Source: Methanobrevibacter sp.
Lineage (GTDB): Archaea > Methanobacteriota > Methanobacteria > Methanobacteriales > Methanobacteriaceae
Assembly (NCBI GenBank): GCA_017646885.1
Contig: JAGCLR010000230.1
Span: forward strand, 62,001-126,000
Length of the DNA: 64,000 nucleotides
Direction of reading: 5' to 3'
The position numbers were made by a program, and so were the translations under genes. Of this stretch, positions 53,854 to 62,111 are shown piece after piece. The notes beneath the pieces are model-generated. The model had not been told where the DNA came from. It worked only from the letters and a program-made list of their open reading frames with translations, and did no database searches. Each line of letters starts with the position of its first letter. Position 1 is the first letter of the stretch.

Positions 53854-54332
53854 TGGCAATTCGTAAGAGTGCTAAGATTATTGTAGAGCTGGACCGACTC
53901 GGCTATGAACAGTCTAAATATTTCATTGGCACTGAAGACGAAGTGCTTGCCGAAGCTCATGACTGGATGCATAGCATCGCTCTTCAGTTCATTGACGAGA
54001 ATGACATTGAAGACCCTTTTGAGCAGGACTTGATTATTGATTGTGCTTCTCATACTATTGTGTGGGATGAATGGGATATTACTCCTATTATCATGTTTGC
54101 TGTTTATGAAAATGATACCCAAGATCCCGTATTTGGCATTTATACCACTCGTGCCGACGCAGAAGAAGCTATTTTAACTGAATGTGAGACATTCGCATAT
54201 GAAGTCATGATGACTGATGACCCCGAAGATGTTATTGGCTGTGATGAATGGGATTGGCATTATGATTATAAATGGCTTATGCGGGATGCTGGCAGAACTT
54301 TTAGCATCCAGGAAGTTCCTGTGTATATCTAA
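53853..54332 (+). CDS. Acidic protein, 159 aa
   Basis: ATG 53853 (TAATG overlap). Very acidic with many Trp/Asp (DEWDITPIIMFAVYENDTQD, CDEWDWHYDYKWLMRD). Possible DNA-mimic charge pattern, but no family recognised. Confidence 0.7.
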   Translation: MAIRKSAKIIVELDRLGYEQSKYFIGTEDEVLAEAHDWMHSIALQFIDENDIEDPFEQDLIIDCASHTIVWDEWDITPIIMFAVYENDTQDPVFGIYTTRADAEEAILTECETFAYEVMMTDDPEDVIGCDEWDWHYDYKWLMRDAGRTFSIQEVPVYI

Positions 54333-54343
54333 GGAGGAATCTA

Positions 54344-54868
54344 ATGATTATTCCTATTTTTATGATTGGTGCTATTCCCGTTCTTTTATACTGGAATCAT
54401 AAGGAATGGGGGCTAGACTTCGGCAGTGTCGCCTTCTCTATCTTTGTTGGACCTATCATTGGTTTTTTCCTCGGCGCCATGGTAATGGCAACAGGTAATT
54501 TTATTCTGTCCACTCTGCCAGAAGACACAAGAGTTATTGAGATTTGTGGGGATGAAAATATTATCGCATTGAGAGATAATTTTCAGGTTAATGGAACTGC
54601 TTTTGTTTTCACCTCTGTCGTAGATGAAAATTTGAAATATTCTTTCCTTTATGAAACCGATATGGGAATTAAATCTCATAGCGTAAATGCTGACCATTCT
54701 TATATTAAATATATTAATGCCGGTGAAACTCCTCACGTTCAGCGTTGGAAAGAAGTATCTACTAATAAGTTTTTTAACTGGTTTTTTATGCCCGGGGCTT
54801 CTCATTGGACTTTCTATCTACCTGAGGGGTCTGTCATTGAAAATACTTACGAAGTAGATTTAGAGTAA
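54344..54868 (+). CDS. Membrane protein with extracytoplasmic or cytosolic domain, 174 aa
   Basis: ATG 54344 after AAGGAGG. Two N-terminal transmembrane segments (IPIFMIGAIPVLLY, VAFSIFVGPIIGFFLGAMVM), then a beta-rich domain of about 115 residues. Unrecognised. Confidence 0.72.
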   Translation: MIIPIFMIGAIPVLLYWNHKEWGLDFGSVAFSIFVGPIIGFFLGAMVMATGNFILSTLPEDTRVIEICGDENIIALRDNFQVNGTAFVFTSVVDENLKYSFLYETDMGIKSHSVNADHSYIKYINAGETPHVQRWKEVSTNKFFNWFFMPGASHWTFYLPEGSVIENTYEVDLE

Positions 54869-54873
54869 CCAAA

Positions 54874-54908
54874 AAGCCCTTGTGCGTAAAGCATAAGGGC
54901 TTCTTTGA
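54874..54908 (+). terminator. Terminator merged with the next promoter
   Basis: AAGCCCTT-TGC pairs with GCA-AAGGGCTT; CTTTGATT follows. Confidence 0.85.
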
Positions 54909-54933
54909 TTTTTTATAAAAAATATGTTATAAT
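54905..54933 (+). promoter_or_regulatory. Second-type promoter of the 55.0-56.2 kb operon
   Basis: TTGATT 54905-54910, 17 bp, TATAAT 54928-54933, extended TG. Confidence 0.8.
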
Positions 54934-54978
54934 AAATTATAAGGTTAAGAAAGAGATAAAAACAAAGGAGTTGTTACT

Positions 54979-55251
54979 ATGCTTGGTAATACGAAGTTTC
55001 ACCCCTCCTTCATTGAAGACGAAATCTACGAGATGATGGATGATTACATTGTGGGTTCTGACACCTACGAAGAGGGTTTAGTCAGCGCTGTGACTGACTT
55101 CCTCACCAACTACGCTCCTGTTGTTGAGTGGAATCTGGCTTGTTCCGAGTGGCCTAATTGTTCCGGCGGAGTTTGCTATGTCTCTTGGATTGAGAATGGT
55201 CATCTCCATATGATTGGCTTTGATTATAAGAAGGAGGGTGAGTGGCTGTGA
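54979..55251 (+). CDS. Acidic protein, 90 aa
   Basis: ATG 54979 after AAAGGAGTTGTTACT. Acidic helical start (IEDEIYEMMDDYIVGSDTYE) and a beta C-terminus with CYVSWIENGHLHMIGF. Unrecognised. Confidence 0.7.
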   Translation: MLGNTKFHPSFIEDEIYEMMDDYIVGSDTYEEGLVSAVTDFLTNYAPVVEWNLACSEWPNCSGGVCYVSWIENGHLHMIGFDYKKEGEWL

Positions 55252-55511
55252 AGTATTACCTGGTTACTACTTACACCTGCTATTGTGGTGAACATTTTTA
55301 TCACTATGTAGCAATTCCAGAAGATGAATCTCCCTGTGATGAAAAGTGGGCTGACCTGTTCTATGGCTGGGTCGCCGATGACGCTGCCGAATGGTGGGAT
55401 GAGCAGTCCGAGGAAGAGTATGATAACTACGATGACTACATTTCCGAATGTGGTTATGATATTGAGGAAATTTCCGAAGAAGAGTATCGGAGAGACTGCG
55501 GAAAGGAGTAA
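55242..55511 (+). CDS. Acidic protein, 89 aa
   Basis: GTG 55242 is four bases after AAGGAGG, and GTG 55248 is ten bases after it; either may start. Beta start (KYYLVTTYTCYCGEHFYHYV) and a very acidic Tyr-rich end. Overlaps the previous gene. Confidence 0.65.
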   Translation: MAVKYYLVTTYTCYCGEHFYHYVAIPEDESPCDEKWADLFYGWVADDAAEWWDEQSEEEYDNYDDYISECGYDIEEISEEEYRRDCGKE

Positions 55512-55514
55512 AAT

Positions 55515-56240
55515 ATGCCTGTTGCAAAGTCTTATGCTGAACTGGAAATCGTTGGCGATGTGTTCGTTTCTTCCGGTCGTCAGTATGTGAATGTTAAGAT
55601 GAAGTCTGGCAAGCTGAAGACTGTTCGTTGGTATTCTGACGCAGAGTATCGGAAGATGTATCCTGAAGTGGTTGCCGTTGCTCGCTCTGCCGACCCTTTC
55701 TCCAAGAGTCAGAAGGAAGTCCTTGGTTTTACCAAGGGTTATATCACTATCTTTAAGGGCGATACCTATGCGGAAGTTGATTGGTTCCGAGCTTCCATCG
55801 CTCGCTATACTCGTTGGTGGGGTTGGTATATCATCTCTACTGAGGAAGTACCTACCGATTTGCCAGAGGGCATCACTCCCATTCAGCTTCCTTGGGAAGT
55901 GGTTGGCCAGGAGGATGGTAATCTGAGGCCTGAGCATCTGGTTAAGGAAGCTGTTGAGTCCATCATTTATGATGAGTCTGAGTCTGAATTCCAGGGTGCT
56001 ATTGGTGAGCGTCTAGATCTATATCTGACTGTTGAGCGAACCATTGAGCTGGATGGTTCTTATGGTCGTTCTACTATGCACATCATGCGTGATGATTGCG
56101 GTAATCTGTTTGTTTGGACTACCGCTTCCAAAAGCTGGTCCGCAGGCACTGAGCATCATATCAAGGGTACTGTGAAAGACCATCGCAAGTATAGAAACGA
56201 GTGCCAGACTGTGCTTACTCGCTGTCTGGAAGTTAAGTAA
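55515..56240 (+). CDS. Uncharacterised two-part protein, 241 aa
   Basis: ATG 55515 after AAAGGAGTAAAAT. The N-terminal domain has GRQYVNVKMKSGKLKTVRWY, the middle is Trp-rich, and the C-terminus has GNLFVWTTASKSW, HHIKGTVKDHRKY and QTVLTRC. I have seen this GTVKDH...QTVLTRC type of ending in phage proteins of unknown role, possibly OB-fold-like. Confidence 0.7.
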   Translation: MPVAKSYAELEIVGDVFVSSGRQYVNVKMKSGKLKTVRWYSDAEYRKMYPEVVAVARSADPFSKSQKEVLGFTKGYITIFKGDTYAEVDWFRASIARYTRWWGWYIISTEEVPTDLPEGITPIQLPWEVVGQEDGNLRPEHLVKEAVESIIYDESESEFQGAIGERLDLYLTVERTIELDGSYGRSTMHIMRDDCGNLFVWTTASKSWSAGTEHHIKGTVKDHRKYRNECQTVLTRCLEVK

Positions 56241-56245
56241 CTTCT

Positions 56246-56274
56246 TTGATTTTTCATAAAAAATATGTTATAAT
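56246..56274 (+). promoter_or_regulatory. Second-type promoter of the 56.3-57.8 kb operon
   Basis: TTGATT 56246-56251, 17 bp, TATAAT 56269-56274, extended TG; no terminator hairpin precedes this one. Confidence 0.78.
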
Positions 56275-56304
56275 ATTTATATAAGATAAAGGAGAAGTGA
56301 TAAT

Positions 56305-56487
56305 ATGTTTGATGATTTGTTTCTCGCTTATGCGAAACATGAGCAGGAGAAGGAAGATGTCATTCAGATGATTCTTGCTGGAGCAAGAAATGGAGATAAT
56401 CATTTGTCGTTCCAACTTGATGACGACTTCTCTGATGAAGATATTGAATATATCAAGGAAGAAGTCTGCCGAAGACTTATGAGGTGA
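56305..56487 (+). CDS. Small helical acidic protein, 60 aa
   Basis: ATG 56305 after AAAGGAGAAGTGATAAT. Helical (FLAYAKHEQEKEDVIQMIL). Ends three bases before the next start. Confidence 0.68.
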   Translation: MFDDLFLAYAKHEQEKEDVIQMILAGARNGDNHLSFQLDDDFSDEDIEYIKEEVCRRLMR

Positions 56488-56489
56488 AT

Positions 56490-57806
56490 ATGATAGATTA
56501 TCGTTATTCCCAGTCTGAGTTTGATACATTGCTTTTCCAGTTTCGGAGTGCAATTGAATGCGGTGAATATACCGAAAAAATTCCATATGAAACTTGGAGA
56601 AAGCTGAAAAAGCTCGCTGGACCTTTTGTAATTGAATATGAATCTCCGTTTGTGCGGATTAAGAGTTGTTTTATCTGTATAGATGGAACTGAAACTTGGG
56701 ATACTGTTTATTCCGCAAAGACTTATGATTGGGGTTTTGGTCGCTTCTTCTATGATGAAGTTATTAAGAAGGAGCGGAACAAAGATATGACACTTAATTC
56801 TGCAAATAGCGCAACTTTTACTTGTAATACCGCAGATATTAATCGTAATGTATGGGATCAGTTGACTGGCACTTCTATTGATACCGCCACACTTGAGACT
56901 AAGGCGGATTATATGAGCTATTATGATTATGATAGTGATAGTACCACTGGCTGTCCTAATTATGGCACTACTACCAATCATACCATTAAGATTAATGGTG
57001 ACTCTCTATCCAGTAATTCTCTTTATATAACTAAAGATGACTACAATGGCATCTGGGGAGGCGCTGGAACCGCAGTAACAAATATTTCTACCATTGGTGA
57101 CCGAGTTAATGTGCTTGAAAGCCAGATGGAACAGCTGATGAATGAAAATAAAAAGGAGAATGACACTATGATGAAGGGTATCAATTTTGATTTCGGTCCT
57201 TGCGGCAATACTGTCCGTCTGTCTATGTATGGCATGGCTATCCAGAATATCTCCGGTGAGTGGGTGAGCTATAACCCTGATTCTCGTGAGATTATCAATG
57301 TTGATGTATTCAACATGGCTGATGGCGGCAAGTATATGTACAAGATGCCTGTGGCAATTGCCGACGTCAAGGAGGGCGACATTGTCATCCACAACCGCGT
57401 TCCCATGTTCGTGACTGCCATTAACGAGAATGGCACTTTTGAGGTGACTGATGTTCGTGCTGGCGAGACCAAGAACATCATTCCTACTCGCAATATGTTT
57501 GGCTTTAACTTTATGACCAAGGTTGTGAGCCTGTTCGGCGCATTTACTGACGCGCCCACTGCCGATCAGCCTTTCGGTAATATGCTGCCTTTCCTGATGA
57601 TGGGTGACAATAAGGATATTGACCCTATGATGATGTTCTTCATGATGGGTCAGGGCGGCACTAATGTCATGGCTAACCCTATGATGATGTATTTCATGAT
57701 GAAGGATAATAAGGATTTTGACCCCATGCTGATGTTCATGATGATGAACCAGAATCACACCTGCAACTGCGGCAAGCATGTTGAGAAGCCTGACGTTCAG
57801 AAGTAA
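56490..57806 (+). CDS. Three-part fusion protein with Met-rich tail, 438 aa
   Basis: ATG 56490 after GAGGTGAAT. Part A (1-about 100) is an alpha/beta domain. Part B starts at Met within KERNKDMTLNSANS and is Thr/Asn-rich with a short coiled coil (IGDRVNVLESQMEQLMNE). Part C starts at MMKGINFDFGPCG and ends in Met-rich repeats (DPMMMFFMMGQGG, DPMLMFMMMNQNH) and a CNCG pair. Both junctions keep a ribosome site with an in-frame ATG (AAGAAGGAG before 56790; AAAAGGAG before 57168), so separate products are possible. Part C resembles a phage/gut-bacterial family of unknown function. Confidence 0.75.
   Translation: MIDYRYSQSEFDTLLFQFRSAIECGEYTEKIPYETWRKLKKLAGPFVIEYESPFVRIKSCFICIDGTETWDTVYSAKTYDWGFGRFFYDEVIKKERNKDMTLNSANSATFTCNTADINRNVWDQLTGTSIDTATLETKADYMSYYDYDSDSTTGCPNYGTTTNHTIKINGDSLSSNSLYITKDDYNGIWGGAGTAVTNISTIGDRVNVLESQMEQLMNENKKENDTMMKGINFDFGPCGNTVRLSMYGMAIQNISGEWVSYNPDSREIINVDVFNMADGGKYMYKMPVAIADVKEGDIVIHNRVPMFVTAINENGTFEVTDVRAGETKNIIPTRNMFGFNFMTKVVSLFGAFTDAPTADQPFGNMLPFLMMGDNKDIDPMMMFFMMGQGGTNVMANPMMMYFMMKDNKDFDPMLMFMMMNQNHTCNCGKHVEKPDVQK
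57151..57170 (+). promoter_or_regulatory. Internal ribosome site and ATG inside the fusion gene
   Basis: AAAAAGGAGAATGACACT followed by ATG 57168, in frame, would give a 212-residue C-terminal product. Confidence 0.6.
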
Positions 57807-57822
57807 CCTTTCTCCCTCTATA

Positions 57823-57856
57823 AAGCTCTCTGTTTAGCAGCAGAGAGCTTTTTTGA
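57823..57856 (+). terminator. Terminator merged with the next promoter
   Basis: AAGCTCTCTG pairs with CAGAGAGCTT, then six T leading into TTGATT. Confidence 0.87.
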
Positions 57857-57882
57857 TTTTTTATAAAAAATATGTTATAATA
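57854..57882 (+). promoter_or_regulatory. Second-type promoter of the 588-aa gene
   Basis: TTGATT 57854-57859, 17 bp, TATAAT 57877-57882, extended TG. Confidence 0.8.
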
Positions 57883-57924
57883 TATATGTAAGGTAAAGAA
57901 AGAGGGAAAAGGAGTTGTTGCCAA

Positions 57925-59691
57925 ATGCTTATTGAGAGAATTAGTTCTGAAGAGCTGGGCATGATGGATACTTGGCGCAGATGGAATGCGTGGAATGAAG
58001 AGTCCACCAATCGTAAAGGTCATTATGCCCCGATGGCCAGTATTCTTCATGAATGGGACCTTCGTAAAAGTGAATACCTTGCTAAGATGTTTGGTGACGC
58101 TCTGATGATGACCAAGCATATTGATTATCAGAAGTCCTATGAAGAGCTTCAGAATGAACTGAGCGACATGATGCGACCTGGGGCTTGTTGCGGTCGCGCC
58201 GGTCGTAATGGTTATGAATTTTTCCGGAATTGGAATAAGTTTATTTATGACAGTTATAATCATTTTAATGATAACCAGCTTGATGGTTTAAATCGTTTAA
58301 TGAGCGATGATTGTCTTATCAATAACACTTATGATGGCTATTCTTTTGAGGTTACCCGGCGAGATGGAAAGCCTTTCCGAGTAAATCGTGGCTGTAAAAC
58401 TTCTAAGACTCTCGGTAAGTTAGCAGATATTTTTGACATTCCTGGTTGGGAAGATTTCCGAATCTGCCATTCTCAGATTCTGAATCAAAAAGCTTTGGGT
58501 GGCAATCTGACGATTTCCATTCATCCTCTTGACTATATGACTATGAGCGATAACTCCTATGGTTGGGAGAGTTGTATGTCTTGGGAGAAAGAGGGTGGCT
58601 ATCGACAGGGTACTGTTGAGATGATGAATTCCAGAAGTGTAGTTATCGCCTATCTGGCTGGAGATGACCAGATGCGTATTGATGATGACTATTGGAATAG
58701 CAAGAAATGGCGTCAGCTGTTTATTGTTGACCATAATCTTATTGCCGGTGTTAAGGACTACCCTTATCATAATGAAACCCTCGGTCTGGAAGTTGTTAAA
58801 TGGCTTAAAGAGTTGGCCGGCGAAAAGCTTGGTTGGCACTATGAAGATATTATTCCTTATGAGTTTGATGGGAAGAAAATTCATCTGGATTATTTACCAG
58901 AAGAGAAGAATGATTTTTCTTTGGACATTGCCACTGGTGCCATGTATAATGACTTCGGCTGTCTGGATTATCACTGGATGTGTTTTTCAATTGATATTGA
59001 CCCCGATGAAATTCGTGGTTCTAATAACTCTGGCTGGTGTAATACCTATTTGCTGGTTCATTATAGTGGAACTTCTCAATGTATGATTTGCGGTGAGCTT
59101 GACCCTGACTTTGAGGATGAATCTTGTCTGGCTTGCCAGGATTGTCAGGAGCGACGTCGCTGTGATTGTTGTGGAGAAGTTGTATCTGAGACTTGGTGTG
59201 TTGATGGCGTAGACCTTTGTGAGTATTGTTGGGACAACCGTGTGTATGAATGCGCTGCGTGCGGAGAAAATCATTATGATGAGAATATGACCCCCATCCA
59301 TATTATTCCTCGCTTGACCATTAGAGAGCAGAATGAATTGAGAAAGACTTGGTTTGATCATAATGGTTATTGGTGTTGTGGTTTTGCTAATAGTAAGGAA
59401 GATTTGGATGATGCTGAGTTCAATCTTTATCATGAACATCATCCCAGCGCTTGGATTTGTGCTGATGATAAAACTTGCTTGGAAAAGCTCGTAGAGATGT
59501 ATCTGAAGCCCGGCGAGCGTCCTCATCTGAGAGAGTGGCGCTGGACCAAGGAGATCTGTGTGTATCTGGACCAGTTGAATGAAGATGGAATTAATCTTAT
59601 GGCCTGGGGTTATGAGAATGATAACGAGGGCTACATCAACAGCTTTGGCCGTCATGAGATTAGTCCTACTAGATTCATTGAGCTTCTTTGA
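57925..59691 (+). CDS. HPLD-motif protein with C-terminal zinc ribbons, 588 aa
   Basis: ATG 57925 after AAAGGAGTTGTTGCCAA. The core near residues 190-260 has SIHPLDYMTMSDNSYGWESC and VVIAYLAGDDQ. The C-terminal third carries many Cys pairs (CMICGELD, CLACQDCQ, CDCCGEVV, CEYCWDN, CAACGEN). It shares the HPLD core with the gene at 63154. The family is common in large phages and has no known function; a nucleic-acid-binding role is plausible. TGA lies inside the next -35. Confidence 0.75.
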   Translation: MLIERISSEELGMMDTWRRWNAWNEESTNRKGHYAPMASILHEWDLRKSEYLAKMFGDALMMTKHIDYQKSYEELQNELSDMMRPGACCGRAGRNGYEFFRNWNKFIYDSYNHFNDNQLDGLNRLMSDDCLINNTYDGYSFEVTRRDGKPFRVNRGCKTSKTLGKLADIFDIPGWEDFRICHSQILNQKALGGNLTISIHPLDYMTMSDNSYGWESCMSWEKEGGYRQGTVEMMNSRSVVIAYLAGDDQMRIDDDYWNSKKWRQLFIVDHNLIAGVKDYPYHNETLGLEVVKWLKELAGEKLGWHYEDIIPYEFDGKKIHLDYLPEEKNDFSLDIATGAMYNDFGCLDYHWMCFSIDIDPDEIRGSNNSGWCNTYLLVHYSGTSQCMICGELDPDFEDESCLACQDCQERRRCDCCGEVVSETWCVDGVDLCEYCWDNRVYECAACGENHYDENMTPIHIIPRLTIREQNELRKTWFDHNGYWCCGFANSKEDLDDAEFNLYHEHHPSAWICADDKTCLEKLVEMYLKPGERPHLREWRWTKEICVYLDQLNEDGINLMAWGYENDNEGYINSFGRHEISPTRFIELL

Positions 59692-59716
59692 TTTTTATAA
59701 AAAAAAATGTTATAAT
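59688..59716 (+). promoter_or_regulatory. Second-type promoter overlapping a stop codon
   Basis: TTGATT 59688-59693, 17 bp, TATAAT 59711-59716; TGA of the 588-aa gene is 59689-59691. Confidence 0.8.
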
Positions 59717-59786
59717 ATATATGTAAGGTAAAGGAAGAAAGCCTTACGAAATCAAAAAATATTTTATTAAGAAAGGTTTGTGTATT

Positions 59787-60185
59787 ATGGAGAAGATTAC
59801 TAAGCGCGAGATGTTTGAGGCTATTATTGCTCTGGCTACTGATGGTGAGATGAAGTATGAGGCTGAGGCTTTCGTTAACTTCTGCGAGAATGAGATTGCC
59901 CTGCTGGATAAGAAGGCTGCTAAGGCTAAGGAGCGTGCCGCTACCAAGAAGGCTGAGGGTGACGAGCTGACTGAGGCTGTTCGTGCCGCTATGAGCACTG
60001 AGGAGTTTGAGCCTATCGCTGATATCGCCGCTCGTATTGAGGGCGAGGATGTCACCGTGGCTAAGGTCCAGTATCGTCTGACCCAGCTGGTTAAGAATGG
60101 TGAGGCCGAGAAGGAGCAGATTACTGTTTCCGGTGGCGAAGGCCAGAAGTCTCGTAAGATTATGGCTTACAAGCTGATTGGCTGA
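59787..60185 (+). CDS. Winged-helix DNA-binding protein, distant copy 3, 132 aa
   Basis: ATG 59787 after GAAAGGTTTGTGTATT. MEKITKREMFEAIIAL matches the start of the two winged-helix copies at 38597 and 41746; FCENEIALLDKKAAKAKERA matches the linker helix, and KVQYRLTQLVKNGEAEKEQI the recognition helix and wing. The longest of the three; codons are strongly optimised, so it is probably abundant. Confidence 0.78.
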   Translation: MEKITKREMFEAIIALATDGEMKYEAEAFVNFCENEIALLDKKAAKAKERAATKKAEGDELTEAVRAAMSTEEFEPIADIAARIEGEDVTVAKVQYRLTQLVKNGEAEKEQITVSGGEGQKSRKIMAYKLIG

Positions 60186-60233
60186 GATAGGCTTCCTAAA
60201 TATGTCTGGTCAGGTAATGACATAGACTATTCT

Positions 60234-60265
60234 AAGTGGCTCTCTTAATTGAGAGCCACTTTTTC
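60234..60265 (+). terminator. Terminator after the third winged-helix gene
   Basis: AGTGGCTCTC pairs with GAGAGCCACT, followed by TTTTC. Confidence 0.87.
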
Positions 60266-60351
60266 TTTAATCTGCTCCGGCCGGCCTTGGTCGCACCTTC
60301 CGACATGTCAAAAGCAAAAGAGCATTTAGAATTTTTTGTCGAAAAAACAGA

Positions 60352-60390
60352 AAAAGGCTGATATGCATAAAAAATACATATCAGCCTTTT
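60352..60390. terminator. Terminator of the leftward fibre-like gene
   Basis: AAAAGGCTGATATG pairs with CATATCAGCCTTTT; A- and T-rich on both flanks, so it may act in both directions. Confidence 0.87.
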
Positions 60391-60394
60391 AAAA

Positions 60395-61123
60395 TCATTC
60401 TGCGACAACAGTAAAGATGCCGTCTTCTTCAATAACCTTATAACCAGGAGCAACAAAGTTGCCTTCTTCAGCCTCCATGGGGTTAAATCCATGGAACTTT
60501 CCGCCTTTAACAACAATATTAGCAGTTTCACGACTATTATTTTTAATGTTTAAAGTCCACTGAGGAGTTTCACATTTGAATTCTCCACCAAGAATTTCAA
60601 CTTGACCATTGTTAGAAGCATAAATTAAATCATAATGGTCGCTATCTTCTGGTGAGTGAGCGCCAACGTTAGTAAAATAACCATTTTTAATAACAACTTT
60701 TCCATTATCTGTTGCCCAAACAGCCATACTCCAGCCGCTCTTATCCAAACCATTAATAATACCATTGCCGTCTAAAGTTAAAGTTCCTTCAACAACTTTA
60801 AATACGCCATCACCAACAGTATCCTCAGAAATGGTAAGCTCACCATTATTAGTGATAGTGGTATCAGTTGAAATAACAAAAGCGGTAGGTGCGTCAATAG
60901 ATTCAGTAATAGTAATATTACCACCATTTGCGATAGCTTCAGTCAATTCTTCTAAAGATTTAACAGATAATACTTCAGCAGCAATTTCAGTTAAAACGCC
61001 AGCTTCGAGCATAATGTACATTTTATTCTCCTCTGGCTTAAAAATCATGCTACCAATTTCAACAGTAGCTAAATCTTCTTCGTTAATAAGATATGAATGT
61101 TTTCTTGTAGTAACGATCATCAT
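60395..61123 (-). CDS. Head-fibre/beta-helix-like virion protein, 242 aa, no TAG
   Basis: ATG 61123 (or 61120) after AAAGGAGAG; TAA 60395. The N-terminal 60 residues (RKHSYLINEEDLATVEIGSM, NKMYIMLEAGVLTEI) resemble capsid-attachment domains of head fibres. Residues 70-230 are short repeated strands rich in Gly, Asn, Thr (GGNITITES, TLDGNGIINGLD, VVKGGKFHG) as in right-handed beta-helices. It lies alone in leftward orientation inside the rightward cluster, like a displaced late gene. No clear promoter seen. Confidence 0.7.
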   Translation of the reverse strand: MMIVTTRKHSYLINEEDLATVEIGSMIFKPEENKMYIMLEAGVLTEIAAEVLSVKSLEELTEAIANGGNITITESIDAPTAFVISTDTTITNNGELTISEDTVGDGVFKVVEGTLTLDGNGIINGLDKSGWSMAVWATDNGKVVIKNGYFTNVGAHSPEDSDHYDLIYASNNGQVEILGGEFKCETPQWTLNIKNNSRETANIVVKGGKFHGFNPMEAEEGNFVAPGYKVIEEDGIFTVVAE

Positions 61124-61211
61124 TTTGAAACACTCTCCTTTCTTCTAAATATTAAAATTGTTTAAATTAATATTTTTATTTTTGGCCAATCTAAATTTAT
61201 AATGCTTCAAC

Positions 61212-61240
61212 TTGACTTTTATTAAATTATATGTTACAAT
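61212..61240 (+). promoter_or_regulatory. Promoter of the 260-aa gene
   Basis: TTGACT 61212-61217, 17 bp, TACAAT 61235-61240, extended TG. Confidence 0.75.
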
Positions 61241-61261
61241 ATAATAAAGGAGTGTGATAAA

Positions 61262-62044
61262 GTGAAATATTGTTTATCTGCTCGTCAGCCAGATAGTGTT
61301 TTGAAGAAAGCTGATGAAATTAAAATTGAATTACGAGATTATAGAGCAATTCCTGATTATATTGATAAGTATCCAGATAAAGTATTAATTCTTGAAATGG
61401 AAAATGAATTACCAGAAAAATTTAATTGGGAACTAATTGAAATGTATAGTAAAAAGCATATTAATTTCTATTGTGCTACTGCTAATAAAAATCAAATGAT
61501 TGAATGCCATTTAAGAGAGATTAAATATTATTATAGATATGTAATTACATCTTTTTATGAGTTAGAAGCATTAAAGAATTTAAATGTAGCATATGTTTTA
61601 ATCGGCGCTCCTCTTATCTTTGATTTAAAGAATGTTGCTCGCTATGGCATTCCAGTTAGAGCAATTCCTAATATGGCATATGAGCCTTATTTAGACCATG
61701 CTGATGGCATTTGCGGCGGATGGATTCGTCCAGAAGATACAGACAAATATGGAGAATATATTTCTGTATTTGAATTTTATGCTCCAAAGAAATTGGAGAA
61801 AGAAGCTACTTTATATCATGTATATGCCGAAAATGGTAAGTGGCCCGGCAATTTAAATCTTCTTATTGATTTTCTTGGTGTTGATGCTAATAATCAAGCT
61901 ATTTTTGATGAAGAGAATTTTGCCGAAACTAGAATGAACTGTAAGCAACGCTGTATGTCAACCGGCACATGCCATTATTGCGTTGAACAGATTAAATTTA
62001 TTGACACAATTTATAAATACCGCAATAAAAAGAGAGAAAATTGA
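61262..62044 (+). CDS. Uncharacterised protein, possibly TIM-barrel-like, 260 aa
   Basis: GTG 61262 after AAAGGAGTGATAAA. Alternating strands and helices (VLILEMENELPE, HINFYCATANKNQM, VAYVLIGAPLIFDLKNVARY, VRAIPNMAYEPYLD) suggest a barrel like U32 peptidases or related folds. C-terminal C-x3-C-x5-C-x2-C cluster (CKQRCMSTGTCHYC) could hold a metal. AT-rich codons. Family not certain. Confidence 0.7.
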   Translation: MKYCLSARQPDSVLKKADEIKIELRDYRAIPDYIDKYPDKVLILEMENELPEKFNWELIEMYSKKHINFYCATANKNQMIECHLREIKYYYRYVITSFYELEALKNLNVAYVLIGAPLIFDLKNVARYGIPVRAIPNMAYEPYLDHADGICGGWIRPEDTDKYGEYISVFEFYAPKKLEKEATLYHVYAENGKWPGNLNLLIDFLGVDANNQAIFDEENFAETRMNCKQRCMSTGTCHYCVEQIKFIDTIYKYRNKKREN

Positions 62045-62069
62045 TTTTTTATTTAATTTATGATATAAT
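62041..62069 (+). promoter_or_regulatory. Second-type promoter overlapping a stop codon
   Basis: TTGATT 62041-62046, 17 bp, TATAAT 62064-62069; TGA of the upstream gene is 62042-62044. Confidence 0.78.
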
Positions 62070-62111
62070 ATTTATATAAAGAAAAGTATATATCATAAGG
62101 TGGTGCGTTGA

